From assembly GCF_003236385.1 (NCBI RefSeq), contig NZ_POUA01000024.1:1-38910 (forward strand): a stretch of DNA of 38,910 nt, given 5' to 3'. Of the stretch, positions 32,810-38,910 are shown one piece after another. A program made the translations under genes and the position numbers. Position 1 is the first letter of the stretch, and each line of letters starts with the position of its first letter. Source of the DNA: Spongiactinospora gelatinilytica (GTDB lineage: Bacteria; Actinomycetota; Actinomycetes; Streptosporangiales; Streptosporangiaceae). Below the pieces are notes generated by a model, which saw only the letters and a program-made list of their open reading frames with translations, made no database searches and had not been told where the DNA came from.

Positions 32810-34305
32810 CGGCACACCAGCGCGAGCGGCGGCCCCGCGCCCTCGATCATGGCGTTGAGGTGCCGCACCGAGGCCAGCCCGCGCTGGTCGGGCGGTACGT
32901 CGGCGAGCAGCGCCCGGGCCCGGTTGACCACGATCGAGGTGCGGTGCTCGGGCGGTACGTCGGCCAGCGCCTTCTCGGCGAGCGCGCATGCGTCGCGGAC
33001 GTTGCCCTCGCGGGCCAGCCTGGTGGCGTGGTCCAGCATGATCAGCGCCGGGTCGATGGTGTAGGGGCCGCTCGCGCCGGTCGCCCAGTCGTCCACCTGG
33101 TCGGCCTCGCCCAGTTCGATCAGCGTGCAGGTGCGATAGAAGCGCAGCCGCCGCTCGGAGAAGTGGAAGGCCAGGTGCTCACCGCCCTCCCTGGGCATCC
33201 GGGAGAAGATCTGCTCGGCCTCGGCCAGCGCGATCCTGGCCGCCTTGTGCTCGCCCATCCTGGCCAGCGCGCGGGCCTCGGCCGCCGCGCCGAGCGCGGC
33301 CGGGGAACTGGGCGCGGTACCGGCGAGCATCCGCGCCTCGCGGGCCAGGCGCACGGTCTCGCCGAGATCGCCGTAGTAGTAGGGCAGCATCGCCTGCTGG
33401 GCGCGGACGAGGGCGCGTAACCGCAGGTCGCCCATGTCGTCGGAAGCGGTGCGGGCGGTGCCGTACCAGGCGTGGGCCTGGCGGGTGTCGCCGAGCTTCA
33501 TCAGCGCGTCGGCCGACAGCAGGGCGAGCATGGTGGTGGCGTTGAGCAGCCGGCGCTGGGCGGCGGCGGGCTGGCGGACGACGCTGAGCCTGCGCACGTC
33601 GGCCAGCTCCAGCATCAGCCGGTACAGCATCGGCAGCGGGGCGCTGGTGATGTACTCCCTGCGGTAGCGGACCACCTGCTCGTCGAGCATGTCGAGCTGG
33701 TCTTCGGTGACGGTCGCGGCGGCGAGCGTGCGGTCCAGGCCTTGGCGAGTGCGCTCGACCTCGGCCAGCATCCGGCCGTTCAGGCCGAGTTCGGGGCGCA
33801 GCAGCGCGTGGTGGAACAGCGCCCGGCGCTCGGTGTCGTCGTCCACGGTGATGTCGGGGACGGCCGGGACCGGCTCGACGTACGCCAGGCGCCCCGGCGG
33901 CGCGGGACGCGCCTCACCCTGCTCCGCGGCGACCACGACGATCTTGCCGTCGCCGGGCCCCTCGGTGTAGTCGCCGGCCAGCCCCAGCCGGACCGCGTTG
34001 CCCTGGTAGAGCCTGGCCAGCAGGTCGATGGTCTGCGGGCGGGGCCTGGCCCGGTTGTTCTCCCAGGCGTTCAGCAGGTCGATGCTAGCCCGCGGCTCGC
34101 CGAGGCCCTGCCGGGCGCACAGCTCCTCCAGCTCCTCGATCGCCTGCCGCGCCGACCAACCCCTGGCCTGCCGGTGCGCCTTGAGGAGGCTGACCCCGCA
34201 GCAACCGTTGATCGCCTGCGCGGTCTGCCACAGGCTCCACTGCCGGGTGGCAGCCTGTTCGCGCCAGCGACGTGCGCACGCCGGCGAATGCTCGCCTCGG
34301 GCCAT
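32806..34305 (-). CDS. XRE-type regulator with C-terminal TPR-like helical repeats
   Basis: This 499-aa protein has a DNA-binding region within residues 33-100, including LLNAWENNRARPRPQTIDLL, a pattern typical of Cro/C1 domains in large actinobacterial regulators. Residues 190-480 are continuous amphipathic helices with TPR-like phrases (KLGDTRQAHAWYGTARTAS, MGEHKAARIALAEAEQIF). The plan resembles peptide-sensing RRNPP regulators, but no ligand is known. It is divergent from the 101-aa and 32-aa genes and coupled to the kinase-like gene. Confidence 0.85.
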   Translation of the reverse strand: MARGEHSPACARRWREQAATRQWSLWQTAQAINGCCGVSLLKAHRQARGWSARQAIEELEELCARQGLGEPRASIDLLNAWENNRARPRPQTIDLLARLYQGNAVRLGLAGDYTEGPGDGKIVVVAAEQGEARPAPPGRLAYVEPVPAVPDITVDDDTERRALFHHALLRPELGLNGRMLAEVERTRQGLDRTLAAATVTEDQLDMLDEQVVRYRREYITSAPLPMLYRLMLELADVRRLSVVRQPAAAQRRLLNATTMLALLSADALMKLGDTRQAHAWYGTARTASDDMGDLRLRALVRAQQAMLPYYYGDLGETVRLAREARMLAGTAPSSPAALGAAAEARALARMGEHKAARIALAEAEQIFSRMPREGGEHLAFHFSERRLRFYRTCTLIELGEADQVDDWATGASGPYTIDPALIMLDHATRLAREGNVRDACALAEKALADVPPEHRTSIVVNRARALLADVPPDQRGLASVRHLNAMIEGAGPPLALVCR

Positions 34306-34353
34306 GGCCCGCCCCCCAACCGTTCCCCGTTGGTATTACGTCCATGTTAATAA

Positions 34354-34368
34354 TGGCGTAGTGCGCCA
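34354..34368. promoter_or_regulatory. Inverted repeat in the XRE/TPR divergent region
   Basis: TGGCG-tagtg-CGCCA lies in an AT-richer patch (ATGTTAATAATGG) of the 233-bp divergent gap, 49 bp upstream of the regulator start. It may be an autoregulatory site. The gap holds no other gene. Confidence 0.4.
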
Positions 34369-34538
34369 CAATCGGTTTCGCGTTCCCTGTTCCCGGAAAT
34401 CGCGTATTTTCCACGGAATTGGCGTCACTTTCCGCTGCCTTGCGCCGAACTCGCGGAAACCTGACGATTGCCGGTGCCCCCGTGATGGACGCAACCTGCC
34501 GGGGTAGGCGGACCCCTCCCCAGGCAGGAGTGCTCTGC

Positions 34539-34844
34539 ATGAGATCAGAAGGCGTGGTGGTCGCGGCGGACGCCGTGGACCACCTCCAGCGACTCGCCCT
34601 CCAGTTGGAGGCGCACGCGTTCCAGGCCGAGGTGGAGTCGCGGGGCGGCCCCTCCCCCCGGCTGCATGTGATCAATCCGGTCGCCCCGGCCAGGACCGAG
34701 GACGTGTTCGCCGCCCACGAGGAGGACGGCGAATGGTGGTTCTGGCTCTCCTGGGCCGGGCGCATCGGGCCGGCCGAGGACGTCGCGACCGCGGCGGAGC
34801 GCGTCGCGAGCGTCATGCACGTCATCCGGCACCCGGAGCGGTGA
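34539..34844 (+). CDS. Conserved-looking hypothetical protein, 101 aa
   Basis: This frame starts MRSEGVVVAADAVDHLQRL, has a helical N-terminal half and then a beta-rich WWFWLSWAGRIGPAEDVATA segment, ending in a helix (AERVASVMHVIRH). It is preceded by AGGAG 8 nt from the ATG. No motif for a known enzyme is visible. It is divergent from the XRE/TPR regulator and followed 57 bp later by the small peptide gene; the three may form one regulatory unit. Confidence 0.75.
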   Translation: MRSEGVVVAADAVDHLQRLALQLEAHAFQAEVESRGGPSPRLHVINPVAPARTEDVFAAHEEDGEWWFWLSWAGRIGPAEDVATAAERVASVMHVIRHPER

Positions 34845-34901
34845 CACATAGATCGCGGGCCCCCGGGTAACCGGACAGTGCTCGGCGGAGAGGAGAGGAC
34901 G

Positions 34902-35000
34902 ATGAAAAGAAACCGCGTGCTCGTGCGCCGGCCCCGGCCCGCGCACCAGGAGCGGCCCCTTGACCTGCGCACCCCGTCGGGCCGCCGGTTGCCCTACTGA
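34902..35000 (+). CDS. Short basic peptide gene (32 aa)
   Basis: A very strong purine-rich ribosome binding site (GGAGAGGAGAGGA, 34887-34899) precedes ATG 34902. The peptide starts MKRNRVLVRRPRPAHQE and ends PLDLRTPSGRRLPY; it has nine Arg/Lys and no hydrophobic leader. The two AAA/AGA-rich start codons are unusual for this genome and favour efficient initiation. It is too short for homology calls. Candidate signal peptide, RiPP precursor or regulator ligand; all are inference. Confidence 0.6.
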   Translation: MKRNRVLVRRPRPAHQERPLDLRTPSGRRLPY

Positions 35001-35027
35001 TGATCCGCCCGCCTGATCCGCCCGCCG

Positions 35028-35759
35028 TCAGCTGAACGGGCTTTTGGGGCGCTCCTGCAGGACGCCGTCGAGATAGATGTCCACCTTCTCGTTGTAGAAG
35101 GAGATGAGGCCCGCGATCTTCTGGCTCTCCGGCAGCGGGGTGCGATACGACCAGGCGTAGTCGTCGTGCCCGGCCACCGACCAGTAGTCCGCCCAGCCCT
35201 TGTAGGGGCAGCGGGTGACCGTCTCGGTCGGCGTCAGCAGATCCAGCCGCACATCGGTCTTGGGCAGGTAGTAGCGGGCCGGCAGATGGGTCTCGTACAG
35301 GATGCGCGGGCTGCGGGAGTCGGCCACGGTCACGCCGTCCACCTCCACCCGCACGTGCCGGGAGCTGGGCAGCACCTCGACCCTCGTGCCCGGGTCGCGG
35401 GCGTGGACGAAGACCTCCTCGTCCTCCTCGAACCAGGCGTCCATGGCGTCCCACTCCAGGCGCACCCGGTCGCGCAGTTCCTCGATCGGGGAGTCGGCGT
35501 AGATCAGCGCGGCCCCCTCCCGGTCGCCCGCCGAATGGACCAGGCCCTCGCCCCTGCTGGGCGAGTGCCTGGTCTCGCCGGTCGGCTTGAGCAGGCCGTC
35601 CTGTACGTCGCCGAGCGGAATGTAGTAGGTCGGGTAATAAGGACTCTCCCAGACCAGCAGCGCGCGCACGGTGTCCACCACCGGGCGCCCGCCGAGATAG
35701 ACCCGCACCCTCTTGGCCGACGGCTCCAGCCGGAGGCGGCCGCGTTTTTCGTCACCCAT
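35028..35759 (-). CDS. DUF427 protein with two tandem domains
   Basis: This 243-aa protein contains two DUF427 copies. The second is clearest: SRHVRVEVDGVTVADS, then ILYETHLPARYYLPKTDV, TRCPYKGWADYWSV and the end DIYLDGV. The first copy (KRVRVYLGGRPVVDT, SPYYPTYYIPLGDV) is more diverged. The fold is a small beta-barrel of unknown function, common in actinobacteria. It is divergent from the metalloprotease gene. Confidence 0.88.
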   Translation of the reverse strand: MGDEKRGRLRLEPSAKRVRVYLGGRPVVDTVRALLVWESPYYPTYYIPLGDVQDGLLKPTGETRHSPSRGEGLVHSAGDREGAALIYADSPIEELRDRVRLEWDAMDAWFEEDEEVFVHARDPGTRVEVLPSSRHVRVEVDGVTVADSRSPRILYETHLPARYYLPKTDVRLDLLTPTETVTRCPYKGWADYWSVAGHDDYAWSYRTPLPESQKIAGLISFYNEKVDIYLDGVLQERPKSPFS

Positions 35760-35884
35760 GTAGGGGAAAACTCCCGGCGTGGGACGGCTGTTCCCATCTC
35801 ACCTGAGTAGCGGGGTACTCATGCGCGCGAGGCATATGGGGCGCAGAGTCGTGGGGCACTCAGGCGGTCATTCAGGAGGTACCC

Positions 35885-36973
35885 ATGACGGAGAACACCG
35901 TGCCCCTGTGCGGGCTGCCCCCCGCCCCGCCGCGCATCCTCCCCGAAGGGCTGTCCAGGAACCGGCTGGACGCGATCATCGAACTAGGCGACAAGTGGGT
36001 GAACGGCACCACCCTGCGCTACTACTTCTTCGACGCCGAGACCGACGGCTCCAAGGTCGTGCTGCCCGATGGCAGCGTCGAGTTCGTCACCTGGGCCGGC
36101 GCCCAGGAACAGCAGGACGCCGTGCGCCGGAGCTTCGCCGAGTGGAAGGCGCTCGGCATCGGCCTGAACTTCACCGAGGTCCGCGACCGCAACGAGGCCG
36201 AGGTACGGATCGGCTTCATGCGGGGCGACGGTTCGTGGTCCTATGTAGGGCGCGACGTGCTCGGCATCGGGACCGGCGAGCGCACGATGAACTTCGGTTG
36301 GGATCTGACCGCGCCGAGGGCGCGGCAGACCGCGCTGCACGAGATCGGGCACACGCTGGGCATGATGCACGAGCACCAGAACCCGTTCGCCGGAATCGTG
36401 TGGGACGAGGAGGCCGTCTACGCTGAGCTGGCCGGGGCGCCCAACTTCTGGGACAGGGAGACGACGTTCCACAACATCATCCGCAAGCTGGACCGGGTGG
36501 CCGGTTCGGTGTGGGACGCCAAGTCGGTGATGCACTACCCGTTCCGGCCGGGGCTGATCGTCTCTCCGCCGGAGTTCGGCACCTCGGGCATCAACCCGCC
36601 GGGCACGATCTCCGACCTCGACGCGGCCTACATCCGCGAGTGGTACCCGCCGCTCGACCCGAGCGACGCGCCGACGCTCAAGCCGTTCGAGTCCCGCCCG
36701 CTGGCCCTGCGGCCGGGCGAGCAGGCGGACTTCCTGATCGAGCCGGACGCGAGCCGGGAGTACACCGTGCGGGCCTTCGGACCCGCCGACATGGTGACGG
36801 TGCTGTTCGAGGACGTGGAGGGCGACCTGCGGTACCTGGCGGGCGACGACGACGCGGGCCAGGCGCGCAACGCCGAGCTGAGGGTGCGGCTGTTCAAGGG
36901 GCGCCGTTACGTGCTGCGGGCCCGCCTCTACACCTCGTGGGAGTCGAACCAGACGGCGGTCATGTATTGGTAG
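35885..36973 (+). CDS. Astacin-like (M12A) zinc metalloprotease
   Basis: This 362-aa protein has the extended zinc motif HEIGHTLGMMHEHQNP (His152, Glu153, His156, His162) and the Met-turn with its Tyr ligand in SVMHYPF, diagnostic of astacins. Residues 260-362 form a beta-rich C-terminal domain (FLIEPDASREYTVRAFG), similar to prepeptidase-C-terminal folds. No signal peptide is visible from the ATG used, which has AGGAGG 5 nt upstream. A secreted role would then need another route; an intracellular protease is the alternative. Confidence 0.9.
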   Translation: MTENTVPLCGLPPAPPRILPEGLSRNRLDAIIELGDKWVNGTTLRYYFFDAETDGSKVVLPDGSVEFVTWAGAQEQQDAVRRSFAEWKALGIGLNFTEVRDRNEAEVRIGFMRGDGSWSYVGRDVLGIGTGERTMNFGWDLTAPRARQTALHEIGHTLGMMHEHQNPFAGIVWDEEAVYAELAGAPNFWDRETTFHNIIRKLDRVAGSVWDAKSVMHYPFRPGLIVSPPEFGTSGINPPGTISDLDAAYIREWYPPLDPSDAPTLKPFESRPLALRPGEQADFLIEPDASREYTVRAFGPADMVTVLFEDVEGDLRYLAGDDDAGQARNAELRVRLFKGRRYVLRARLYTSWESNQTAVMYW

Positions 36974-37108
36974 CCGGGGCCGGGAGGCGGTTTCAACGCG
37001 CTATCGCATCGCCTGTAAGCGAGATGAAAGTCGTCCGCAAGGCGCGGTCCCTACGGTACCCTGCGTCGCAATTGCAACACAGACCTCAAATCTCACAAAG
37101 GCTGATGA

Positions 37109-37573
37109 ATGTCTAGCGTCCTCACGATTCGCCGAATCAGCGTCCTCGCGGCTTCGGTTCTCACCGCCCTCAGCCTCGCCGCCTGCGGCGGGTCCTCCGG
37201 TGGTGGCAGCACCGCGGCCGAGGCGAGCGCTCCGGCGGCCGAGGCGAGCACCTCCTCCAGCGACTCGGGTTCCTCCTCGGGCGGCAACGACAACCTCGCC
37301 GTCTGCATGGAGGCCACGAAGGTCCTCACGGACTTCAGCACGAACCTGGCCAAGGCCGACGTCAACTCCTACGACAAGGTGATGAACGACCTGTCCGCCA
37401 AGCTCAAGGAGCTGGCCGGCAAGGCCAAGCCCGAGATGGCGTCCGCGCTGAACGACCTGGCCGACACCTACAGCAAGTTCAAGATCGACGCCACTGACCC
37501 GTCCTCCATGCAGGACGCGATGACCAAGGCGACCGAGGGGGCCACCAAGCTGGGCGACGCCTGCGCCAAGTAG
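37109..37573 (+). CDS. Small secreted lipoprotein
   Basis: This 154-aa protein has a signal peptide ending in the lipobox SLAAC (Cys26), a low-complexity Ser/Gly/Ala linker (residues 27-58) and a helical domain beginning NLAVCMEATKVLTDF and ending GDACAK. Two Cys residues in the mature domain may form a disulfide. It is monocistronic, with a terminator after it. No function is known; it resembles actinobacterial surface lipoproteins of unknown role. Confidence 0.83.
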   Translation: MSSVLTIRRISVLAASVLTALSLAACGGSSGGGSTAAEASAPAAEASTSSSDSGSSSGGNDNLAVCMEATKVLTDFSTNLAKADVNSYDKVMNDLSAKLKELAGKAKPEMASALNDLADTYSKFKIDATDPSSMQDAMTKATEGATKLGDACAK

Positions 37574-37629
37574 GCCGGGCCATTCGAGTAAGCCTGAGTA
37601 CGACCGAGTAACAACACTTGAGCCGCCAC

Positions 37630-37665
37630 GGGGGCCGCGAGCCGCACGCCGGTGCGGCGGCCCCC
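37630..37665 (+). terminator. Terminator of the small lipoprotein gene
   Basis: GGGGGCCGC/GCGGCCCCC arms (9 bp) enclose a second possible stem GCCGCAC/GTGCGGC. The structure begins 57 nt after the stop, with no T tract. Confidence 0.65.
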
Positions 37666-37762
37666 GCAGGCGTGATCGAGTAGCCGTGCCGGCACTGGCG
37701 CGGTGGCCGGCGCGGCTACTCCCTTCCTGTGAAAAGCGATTCATCTTCTAGTGTTGTCCGCC

Positions 37763-38910
37763 GTGACCCTCACCGACGACGACACCTCCGCCGGGGCGGC
37801 GTCCGGACGGCGTGGCCGCCTGGCGCAGGCGTTACCCGCGCCCCTGGCCCGGATGATCGCCTGGGCCCTGCGCGGACACCGCCCCAAGGTCGGACTCCTG
37901 GTCGCGGCCGCCGCCACCGTCTACGCCACCCTCGGCCTGGTCCGCCTGCACACCTTCCGTGCGAGCATCTTCGACCTGGTGATCTTCGACCAGACGGTCC
38001 GCGGTTACGCCGCTCTGTCCCCGCCATTCATACCCTCGCGTGGTGTGTCGCTGGACCGTGGATCGGACTACCTCCAACTCGCCGATCACTTCTCTCCCAT
38101 ACTCGCGACGCTCGCGCCTTTCTACTGGATCCACAACGGGCCGGCGACACTGATCGTCCTCCAAGCCGTGCTCTTCTCCTCCGCCATCCCATTCCTGTGG
38201 CTCTACTCCCGACGACTCCTCGGCACCACGCCCGCCTACCTCGTCGCCATCTCATACGCCATGTCGTGGCCGGTGGCCCAGGCGGCGAACTTCGACTTCC
38301 ACGAGGTGGCCTTCGTACCCCTGCTCACCGCGATCGTGATCGAGCGTCTTCAGGCGGGCAGGCAAACATCGTGCTACCTGGCCATGTTCGCTCTCCTGCT
38401 GGTGAAGGAGGACATGGGCCTGATGGTCATCGGCTTTGGCGTCTTCCTGTTCGTCACCGGCGAGCGCCAGATCGGTCTCTCCTTCGCGCTGGTCGGCGGC
38501 GGGTGGACCGCCCTGGTGCGCGGCGCCCTGATTCCGATGGCCGGGGGCGACCCTCGGGATTTCTGGGCCTATGGCCATCTCGGCGGCAACATCTCTGAGG
38601 CGGCCCTCGCGCTGGTCAAGGATCCGCTCGTCACCTTCCGCCTGCTGCTCGGCGATGAGACGAAACTGGACACACTCGTGCTGCTTGCTTGGCCGACGCT
38701 GCTGCTGTGCCTGCTGTCGCCGCTCGCGTTCGCAGCTCTGCCGCTCGTGCTCGAAAGGATGTTGTCCGACCGGCCGCTCTGGTGGGCGGCCGACTTCCAC
38801 TACAGCGCGTTCACCGTGGTGATCCTCTTCTGCGCCGGGGTGGACGGGCTGGTACGCGTGCTCGGGTGGCTGAAGCGGCGGGAGGACCGGGGGCTGGTCC
38901 TGGCGTGGTC
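37763..38910 (+). CDS. DUF2079 membrane protein, 3' partial
   Basis: The frame is open to the window edge (382 codons). It has a cytoplasmic N-terminus (TLTDDDTSAGAASGRRG), a first helix near LVAAAATVYATLGLV, then FRASIFDLVIFDQTVRGY, LQLADHFSPILATLAPFY and NFDFHEVAFVPLL, which are the DUF2079 landmarks, with VKEDMGLMVIG further on. This family is thought to resemble glycosyltransferase-type membrane proteins, with function not established. GTG 37763 was chosen; GTG 37751 is an in-frame alternative, neither with a strong ribosome binding site. Confidence 0.87.
   Translation, partial: MTLTDDDTSAGAASGRRGRLAQALPAPLARMIAWALRGHRPKVGLLVAAAATVYATLGLVRLHTFRASIFDLVIFDQTVRGYAALSPPFIPSRGVSLDRGSDYLQLADHFSPILATLAPFYWIHNGPATLIVLQAVLFSSAIPFLWLYSRRLLGTTPAYLVAISYAMSWPVAQAANFDFHEVAFVPLLTAIVIERLQAGRQTSCYLAMFALLLVKEDMGLMVIGFGVFLFVTGERQIGLSFALVGGGWTALVRGALIPMAGGDPRDFWAYGHLGGNISEAALALVKDPLVTFRLLLGDETKLDTLVLLAWPTLLLCLLSPLAFAALPLVLERMLSDRPLWWAADFHYSAFTVVILFCAGVDGLVRVLGWLKRREDRGLVLAW

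Noticed and set aside
31187-33064. A 625-codon plus-strand open frame opposite the IclR and kinase-like genes
   Set aside because: His/Arg/Gly/Gln-rich shadow translation; the minus strand encodes recognisable proteins throughout.
1-38910. tRNA, rRNA or riboswitch
   Set aside because: No cloverleaf, rRNA-like or recognised riboswitch core was seen by eye; a covariance search could still find small RNAs.

Overview
The window is very GC-rich DNA with strong G/C third-position bias, frequent GTG starts and long spurious antisense frames, as in Actinomycetota. The pairing of an Scr1-type XRE regulator with a DUF397 protein and an RsbW-like ATPase, the YtrA-type GntR/ABC operon and the DUF998 and DUF2079 proteins point to a filamentous actinomycete, most likely a Streptosporangiales relative; that placement is inference. 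Everything was read by eye, without database searches.

Layout. 1-3628: a SNF2-family helicase (5' end outside the window) with a complete LAGLIDADG-type intein inside its Walker A motif, then a SWIM zinc-finger partner. 3625-8582: a two-component system (LuxR-type regulator, histidine kinase) divergent from an ABC ATPase and a broken FtsX-type permease. 8703-9258: an internally deleted secreted peptidase. 9245-13149: a LysR regulator divergent from benzoylformate decarboxylase and an aromatic-acid transporter. 13162-14038: a GNAT acetyltransferase and a truncated VOC protein. 14075-19074: a GntR, ABC ATPase, ABC permease, S41 lipoprotein protease and hydrolase lipoprotein operon. 19159-22586: a tiny membrane protein, an APC permease, a TetR regulator with an operator next to an internally deleted SDR, and a DUF998 protein.

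22827-25990 is an accessory patch. It holds two coupled small ORFs, one with a zinc-knuckle pattern, then three overlapping minus-strand gene remnants (RsbW-like ATPase, an unknown tail, a GntR/UTRA tail). After these come an intact Scr1/DUF397 pair with a three-box operator and a NUDIX hydrolase. Two inverted copies of a REP-like hairpin element flank most of this patch. 26018-31855: a MerR regulator coupled to an aldo/keto reductase, converging on a pobA-pcaI-pcaJ-pcaH-pcaG aromatic catabolic operon behind an IclR regulator and a perfect 25-bp palindrome. Upstream on the same strand lie an APH-like kinase and an XRE/TPR regulator. That regulator is divergent from a 101-aa protein and a 32-residue basic peptide gene with a strong ribosome binding site. 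35028-38910: a DUF427 protein, an astacin-like metalloprotease, a small lipoprotein with a terminator, and the start of a DUF2079 membrane protein.

Two themes stand out. First, aromatic acid use: benzoylformate decarboxylase with its transporter, and a 4-hydroxybenzoate/protocatechuate set lacking the middle beta-ketoadipate enzymes. Second, an unusual density of internally deleted or truncated genes (FtsX permease, peptidase, VOC, SDR, RsbW-like ATPase, UTRA tail, perhaps PcaG), which suggests active gene decay or assembly collapse.
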